DNA of 64,000 nt from Bryopsis sp. KO-2023. Taxonomy: Eukaryota; Chlorophyta; Ulvophyceae; Bryopsidales; Bryopsidaceae. A program made the position numbers and the translations under genes. Positions 58,571 to 64,000 of the stretch are shown in pieces (within the stretch, counting starts at the first letter, position 1; every line of letters begins with the position of its first letter). The stretch lies in assembly GCA_030272585.1 (NCBI GenBank), contig BSYQ01000010.1, positions 3,410,001 through 3,474,000 of the forward strand, read 5' to 3'. The notes under the pieces were generated by a model. It was not told the DNA's origin. It was given only the letters and a program-made list of their open reading frames with translations, and did not search any database.

Positions 58571-60132
58571 TCAAACTCTGGTTTCCATCAGAAAAAAGGA
58601 AATTGCCATGCAAATGGAGTACAGCGTGGCCAGATGTTTCGTTCTGTCACGTGCGTTGTCCGCCAAGCGGGCGGTGACTTTCGAAAAGGAACCGTAGATT
58701 CTATCCTCTTCGGACGGGTACACTCTCGTACCTTGTTCATCAAAGAAACGGCCGAACCGCGACGGGGCGGTCAGGAGCCTACGTACCAGACAACAGAACA
58801 TGACGACTTTTGAGGACCCTTTCTCCTGGCGGCTGGATTGACTTCGTTATTGCGCTATCAAACAGAAACAGCAATGTCAAGCACTTACCGTTCCAGCGCT
58901 CTGGCCATCGTTAGATAAGTCACCTTCGCTCGCTTCTGTTTCCGCGCCACCACCGTTCGCATTCTGGGCACGAGAAACGCCGCCACCGTTTCTGGTTGCT
59001 CGCACAGAATATTAAAGAATTGTTTGTTCTCGACCGTCGCTCCTTCGAGAAGCAGCTTCGTCAACACCATACCCGGTTGAACCGTGTGAATTCCGATCGC
59101 AGGATTTCTTTCCTTCAGTTCTGACTGCACTGATAGTGTAAACTGAGTTATCGCTGCCTTCGTGGCGCCATAAGCAGCGTACTTTGGCGTCGCAGAGAAA
59201 TCGGACCCTGCGCCTTCGGTGTTAAATATGTGACCCCCCTCAGCCTGCGTTTCCATCAGTTTGATGGCGTTACGCGTGCACAGGATGGACCCCAGCAGGT
59301 TGGTGTTCACTACCTGGAGGAAAACCACCACGACATGGCTCAGGCAAAATCACCATAAAACTAATAAAAAATGCATCAAATCGACATATGAGTGGGCTTT
59401 TCCGATGAACTCCTACCTGCGCTATCGACGGGTAGGATATATCTGTGAAGTCTTGGAAGCTGCCACTGTATCCTGCACAATTGACCCAGACATCGACTTG
59501 CCCCATTTGGCCCTTGGCCAACGAAGTCAGCCTTGCGATGCCTGCAGGACTGGACACATCACACTCTGTCCCCACAACCATGTTGGCATTCATTCCCCAC
59601 CGCTGAAGGTCGCTTCGAAAGCAGGTGAGAGCCTCTTGGACGCCCTGTGTGTACGGAGGAAGCATTCTTGTCAGGCCATCAGGAAAATGAAGTAGAGGAT
59701 GTAATGCTGTCATTCATAAAAAGTCTTCATGTCATGCGATTTGACCAACAAGCAACCAAGGCCTCGAACATAACCCAGAAATCATTCTCCAACAGCCTCT
59801 TAATGGCATATACTATAATTTTCTGTCAAATATCCATCTATTTGCAGAAATTGCTCGTCAGTTTCAACAGAATTTGAGTGGTAATAAAGGGAACAAACTT
59901 CATGTCAAGGAAGTCTCAAAATCGGTACCTTCCCAGAGCTGGCTGTAATGAAAACCTTGTCACCAGTTTTGAGAAACTCCCTGGCGAGAGCTTTTCCGAT
60001 TCCCCTCGTGCTCCCAGTAATAACGACATTTAATGACTTTTTTGGACTGGACCATAATCTTCTCTGCGCTATGCTATTGAACAGAGCAAAGCCGAGGCCA
60101 ACGGAGCCGCCGACCACTGCTGACATGACCAT
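58571..60132 (-). CDS. Chlorophyll(ide) b reductase-like SDR (NYC1/NOL family)
   Basis: Four exons in phase: 60132-59929, 59644-59417, 59313-58889 and 58778-58571, about 355 residues. It is a short-chain dehydrogenase with the NAD(P) motif TGSTRGIGKALAREF, the NCAG motif (VDVWVNCAGYSG), and catalytic Tyr-x3-Lys in YAAYGATKAAI. Features beyond a generic SDR point to NYC1/NOL: NTNLLGSILCTRNAIKLM, GGHIFNTEGAGSD, QPGMVLTKLLLEG, NKQFFNILCEQPETVAAFLVPRMR, and the tail RFFDEQGTRVYPSEEDR. In plants this family reduces chlorophyll b to 7-hydroxymethyl chlorophyll a during antenna breakdown. A hydrophobic N terminus (SAVVGGSVGLGFALF) may be a membrane or targeting segment, and the C terminus (LYSICMAISFFLM) is hydrophobic, as in NYC1. 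Activity on chlorophyll b itself is inferred. Confidence 0.88.
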
Positions 60133-60345
60133 CTTGCCTTCTTCAGTACCCCCTGGAGTTTTGCATTTCCAATTTTGAGCACTTGGGGGAGGAAGGACAG
60201 CAGACGAATGGAGACCATATTAAGACAATGAACAGAATATCTTGAATGAAATTTTTCTTGGCACACCCAAAACAATAACAATAATGGAGTGAATCAAAGC
60301 CGTTTTCTGGTGTCGAATTTCCACAGAACTGACCTGCACAGAGAA

Positions 60346-60792
60346 TCACCCTCCGTCAAATTTGAAATGTTCGGTGAACTGTGGCGTTTTCTTACCCCAA
60401 AGTTCGTTCAATACCGGGAGGAGGTCTGCCGACGCCAGGACGAAAGCCAAGGTTCTGAACCACTCTGCAAACGCCATCGCCTCTCCTAGCGTCCTTGCTT
60501 TCTCCACGACCTCTCCTTCCACTTCTAGCTCCTGGACGTCCTTCTTCAATTTTACCAGGTCCAGGACTGCGCGCTTGAACGAAACCTCAGCCACTCTCCT
60601 CTTGCTTCCGTTCGCGGTAGCTTCTTCACCAACGTCATCTCCAGTCTTGGATGCGTTTCTTCCCGACGTATTAACGCGCGATGACGTCTTTGCACAGATT
60701 GGCCTCCTGGACGGATGCTTCCCTTGGACCAGCGGGATGCCTGACGTCTTAGTCGCCGTATGAGTTCCGCTGCTTGCAGTGGAGGACAGCAT
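60346..60792 (-). CDS. Hypothetical basic/helical protein
   Basis: A single frame of 148 codons, 214 bases upstream of the NYC1-like gene on the same strand. The N-terminal half is Ser/Thr/Lys-rich. The C-terminal half is helical (VSFKRAVLDLVKLKKDVQEL, then ALGEAMAFAEW-like and LLPVLNELWG). I do not recognise it. Further 5' exons near 60.8-61.2 kb are possible. Confidence 0.45.
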   Translation of the reverse strand: MLSSTASSGTHTATKTSGIPLVQGKHPSRRPICAKTSSRVNTSGRNASKTGDDVGEEATANGSKRRVAEVSFKRAVLDLVKLKKDVQELEVEGEVVEKARTLGEAMAFAEWFRTLAFVLASADLLPVLNELWGKKTPQFTEHFKFDGG

Positions 60793-62899
60793 CTTGTAAA
60801 AGTTCGATTTCAGCGTAATTTAAGGCTGAACGAGCTCCGCAGCCTGCTGCAGACGACAACGAGAAAAGATCAGGTCGGCGTAACCAGTTTCTTTGGGTGA
60901 CGCTCGAAGCTGGGAAATCCTTTTCCCCTTTCTGAAATATGCGCTGAAGGTGCAACAGAAAGAGACTGGAGCGAATTTGAAAGATGCGCACTGTTGGAGG
61001 GGATCGCTTGATGGCCGTTTGGACGGAAGAGGGGTACTTGCCGCAACAGAACGGGCGCGTCGCAGCCTAAAAACAGAGAGCATTGTTGCGACAACAGGCC
61101 TAAGGTTCCACGCGCCTGCGACGATGGAAGGATATCTGCTGGGAAGACAATACGGCGCCATCCAACCAACGACGCCGCGAAAATCTCTCACATAACAGAA
61201 TCCAGGAGACGCAGTCTAGTTTCAAACTATGCTACTTTGCTTTGTTTTTTTTTCAGAGCGCGCGCGCGTCTGTCCTTGATACGCCAGCGTGGAGGTGCGA
61301 ACGCCAACACGTACCAGCGGAGTTGGGCCCTGACAGCAGTTATTTAGCTACTTTACGAATTCCCCTCCCCTTGCGCGAGGATCCAGCGCGCTGCTTGTTG
61401 TGAGAAGATTGGAACTTTGCCACACAGCTTTCCCCTTGCCGTCGCAGAGCCAAACGCAAACTCAACCACGGCGGCGTGACGTCACGCCAGCAACAAACCA
61501 GTCGGCGAACTTCAGCGACGACTCCAATGGTGGACAGGAGACTGACAAAAACAGGGTTGGTGAAAACGTGTTAATGTCCATCCACATTCCAATTATCGAA
61601 TGTACGGATTTGTTCTGTGAGCTTCACTTTTCCTATCCGGGAGCTGCTCTTCGTCAACACAGGAGTCGATATGAGTGTGTAATCATGATTTGATTTGATA
61701 TGAGTGTGGCACAATCTCCACCCGATCGCGTGCAAAAAAGTCAGACTGGCCGACGATCAGCATCCAAGTCGATATGGATGAGTCATCACTTGAGCACCCC
61801 AAGTTTCATTTGTGTTTGTGTTGCTGTCCTATCATTGCTGGGTTTCACTGCTAGCCTGGTCCAGTAGTGCTGAGTAGCAGAGTGCATGGGACTTAACTGT
61901 GTTTATACTTTTTTGTGTTGAATTAATTCCCATCAAATCACAATTTTGAATTTTTTTATTTCGAATCCCACCACAATGCCAATGCACCGATCGAGGAACC
62001 ATAAAACGCAACATCTACGAAATGCTCTCCCTATTATCATCGTTAAAAGACGTTCGAACCGGAGTTCTCTTCCCACAATCGCTCAGCTACAAATTACTAT
62101 ATTTGAAAAAAATGACGACTCCGAAGTGTACAAAACAAATTTATGATATTCAAGCAAAACATGCTTCCGAAAGAAAGAAATCCCCTCCGTTTGATACCAA
62201 GAACTCCCCCCCACACACGCTTGGATTATTTTTCTAAAAGGAAAAGTGCCAGAAAGAGAAGGAGCACATGAGTGCAAAAAATAGGAGAATGAGATGGAGG
62301 TCATGCGTCCGCCAAAACGACTATCCCACCAAAGACTTGACCAAATTCGGTCCCCTTTTTTATGCCCTTTCCCAGAAAATAAGTATACACCATGCCCTGC
62401 TAGTCCTCAACTTCCCATCAGCTTCTTGTTTGTTTTTTGTTTTTTTCTCCCAAAAAAATAAAAAAAAAGAATCTCAAGCAGCAATCATGTGGGCCAAAAA
62501 AGCAGACCAGTTCGGCCAATGTCTTTGGTGTGATATTTTTTCGTTTTGGCAAGCGACGTACCTGCACATGGAAAGAGTAGGAACACTGTCAAAACAAAGT
62601 CAAAATACAACAAAATTGGACAGAAACCAGGAACACCACCAGCATTTCCAACAGCGCAGTTGCTATTAGAAACAATTTGACCCCCCCCCCCCCCCCCCCT
62701 CTCTTTCAAAATTACACAATTGATCCCAAGCTCAATAACTCGAAAAATTCCAATGCTCACCAAGGTCCATGTTTAAGTATATAGTCTTGAGAAAAAAGAA
62801 AAGGTCCATAAGAAAAAAAAAAAGATAAGTGATTTGCGGGAAATACACACCTCGAAAACTCCAAAAAAATCGTGCAAGGTGCCTGGAGGGTGGCTGGTT
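60793..62899. other. Region with no firmly supported gene
   Basis: Opposed open frames at 60893-61195 (+) and 61191-60820 (-) overlap and cannot be decided. A GC-rich stretch with a CG run lies at 61258-61268. From 61700 the sequence is A/T-rich with a C20-like run near 62681-62700. It probably holds the promoter of the gene at 60346 and the 3' UTR of the Z-alpha-like gene. Confidence 0.4.
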
Positions 62900-64000
62900 T
62901 CACCGACCACTTTTCTCCATCCATTTCGGCGAAAGTCTCCACAAGGGGGGTTGTTTCTTGCCCATCACCATTTTCTCCAGAACGCCATTTGGGTGCAGTT
63001 TGAGCACAAAAATTTGACTCACCTGAACACAGGGAAAACAAACAGTGGTTGAGAAGTGCATATCAGACTATTCATTGAAACAAATATATATAAAAACAGA
63101 TGGCCAGGGAAATTGGCTCGAAAGCAATTTCTTATTTTGTAGTATGCTGGTTTTGCTTCAAAACAAAATATAAAAATATAAAAAATTAAATGCGTTTAAT
63201 TTCTACACAATTTAAGAAAAATACGTACATATTTTAAACATATCTAAGTGATCGAGGCTGTGTCTAATATCCAATGTTACAAAAAAAAACTCATGAAAAT
63301 TATGAAGACACTTGCTTTGCTTTGCTTTTTTTTTTTTTCTTCCCCCCAAAACTCTACCTGCTCCCTCTCAAGTCCTACAGCATCCGATAAAATTCCAATG
63401 GTGGTTGCATTGGGATAAATTTTCGTCAAAACCTCCATCAGCATTTTTTCGACCTGAAACGTTCACAACACAAGTACAGTGAGACAGCCGCCGCCAGAAA
63501 ATTCAATCAAAACATAATATTTTTTTATTTTCTTGAAAGGGTGGACTCACCTTGTCATGCGAATGTTTTCTGCCAGACTGACCCACCAGCGCTCGCGGCT
63601 TTGCTTGTGGAATGACCTCCGGCTTGGGAGCTTTTTTCGATTCAGCGTTTCGCTCGCCTTTCGACAAGGATTGGGCTTTAAACAACGACAGGGCTTCGTT
63701 TTTTGCTTGCTTTTGCCATTCGTCCATTGATATTCGACTTTTCTTGATTGTCTTGACATAATCGATGCTGATTTCCTTGCCGGCCAGCGACATGGCCAGA
63801 TCGTGGAATTTCTCAGAAGTGTGAAAATCATCTTCATTCCTGAGCATTTGTAGAAACAAAATGAAAAAAGGTGGAGCAAAAAAACGAACAAAAACAAAAA
63901 CATAAAATGACTTGATGAACATTGACCCCTTCCCACAGCATCCTTCTCTAAACACCACTGGTTGATCAGGGAGGCTGTTTTTTTTGTCACTCTTCCTTGA
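62900..64000 (-). CDS. Protein with C-terminal Z-alpha-like winged helix (5' end outside the window)
   Basis: Minus-strand exons: a partial one near 63990-63915 (TASLINQWCLEKDAVGRG), then 63839-63551, 63453-63358 and 63022-62900, all with GTGAGT/GTAGAG donors and CAG acceptors and phase-0 joins for the last three. The last two exons form a winged helix of about 65 residues: VEKMLMEVLTKIYPNATTIG, then ILSDAVGLEREQ | VSQIFVLKLHPNGVLEKM, then the wing KKQPPLWRLSP. The pattern helix, ATT-type turn, recognition helix, GxL strand and PPLW wing is that of Z-alpha domains (ADAR1, ZBP1), which bind left-handed DNA or RNA. At the two best known recognition-helix contacts (Asn and Tyr) this protein has Ser and Phe. 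The upstream part is Lys/Ala-rich and unfamiliar. A plain winged helix is the alternative. Confidence 0.6.

Overview
The window is nuclear DNA of a eukaryote, most likely a photosynthetic protist (alga). Its genes are split by short GT-AG introns of roughly 50-400 bases. There is a U6 snRNA gene with a Pol III style TATA box and oligo-T end, a nuclear-pore scaffold gene (NUP155 family), and a gene of the chlorophyll b reductase (NYC1/NOL) family. Retrotransposons fill the middle. The exact lineage cannot be read from the sequence. Noncoding DNA is rich in A/T runs and, unusually, in C or G runs of 9-20.

Left gene block (1-13 kb): the 3' end of an aldo/keto reductase gene (+) converges with a large multi-exon NUP155/Nup170 gene (-, about 1.65-10.8 kb). 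A U6 snRNA gene (+) follows at 12.78 kb.

Repeat block (13.6-47.14 kb): a T-rich minisatellite field is broken by a Ty3/gypsy LTR retrotransposon (14016-21413). That element is itself broken in its RNase H domain by a 465-bp hAT-type MITE carrying a tRNA-like Pol III promoter. A second MITE copy (22797-23260) sits in a 129/130-bp tandem repeat. Next comes a tyrosine-recombinase retrotransposon (DIRS order, PAT/Ngaro-like split direct repeats) at 24005-47140. It was struck twice, once in gag and once in the RT, by the same roughly 9.2-kb non-autonomous LTR element (27432-36595 and 37580-46798). All four main insertions can be placed by perfect 8-, 8-, 5- and 5-bp target duplications. Removing the three insertions that lie inside open frames leaves each host frame continuous, so this is a young nested pile with a readable order of events.

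Right gene block (47-64 kb): an ambiguous ORF, a proline-rich gene (-), a small helical gene (+), and two weakly supported loci (-). Then come a clear secreted subtilisin-like protease with a probable GPI tail (+), the NYC1-like reductase (-), a small hypothetical gene (-), and the 3' end of a gene (-) whose last two exons encode a Z-alpha-like winged helix.

All exon limits were read by eye from splice consensus and protein similarity remembered at family level. No alignment or search was run.
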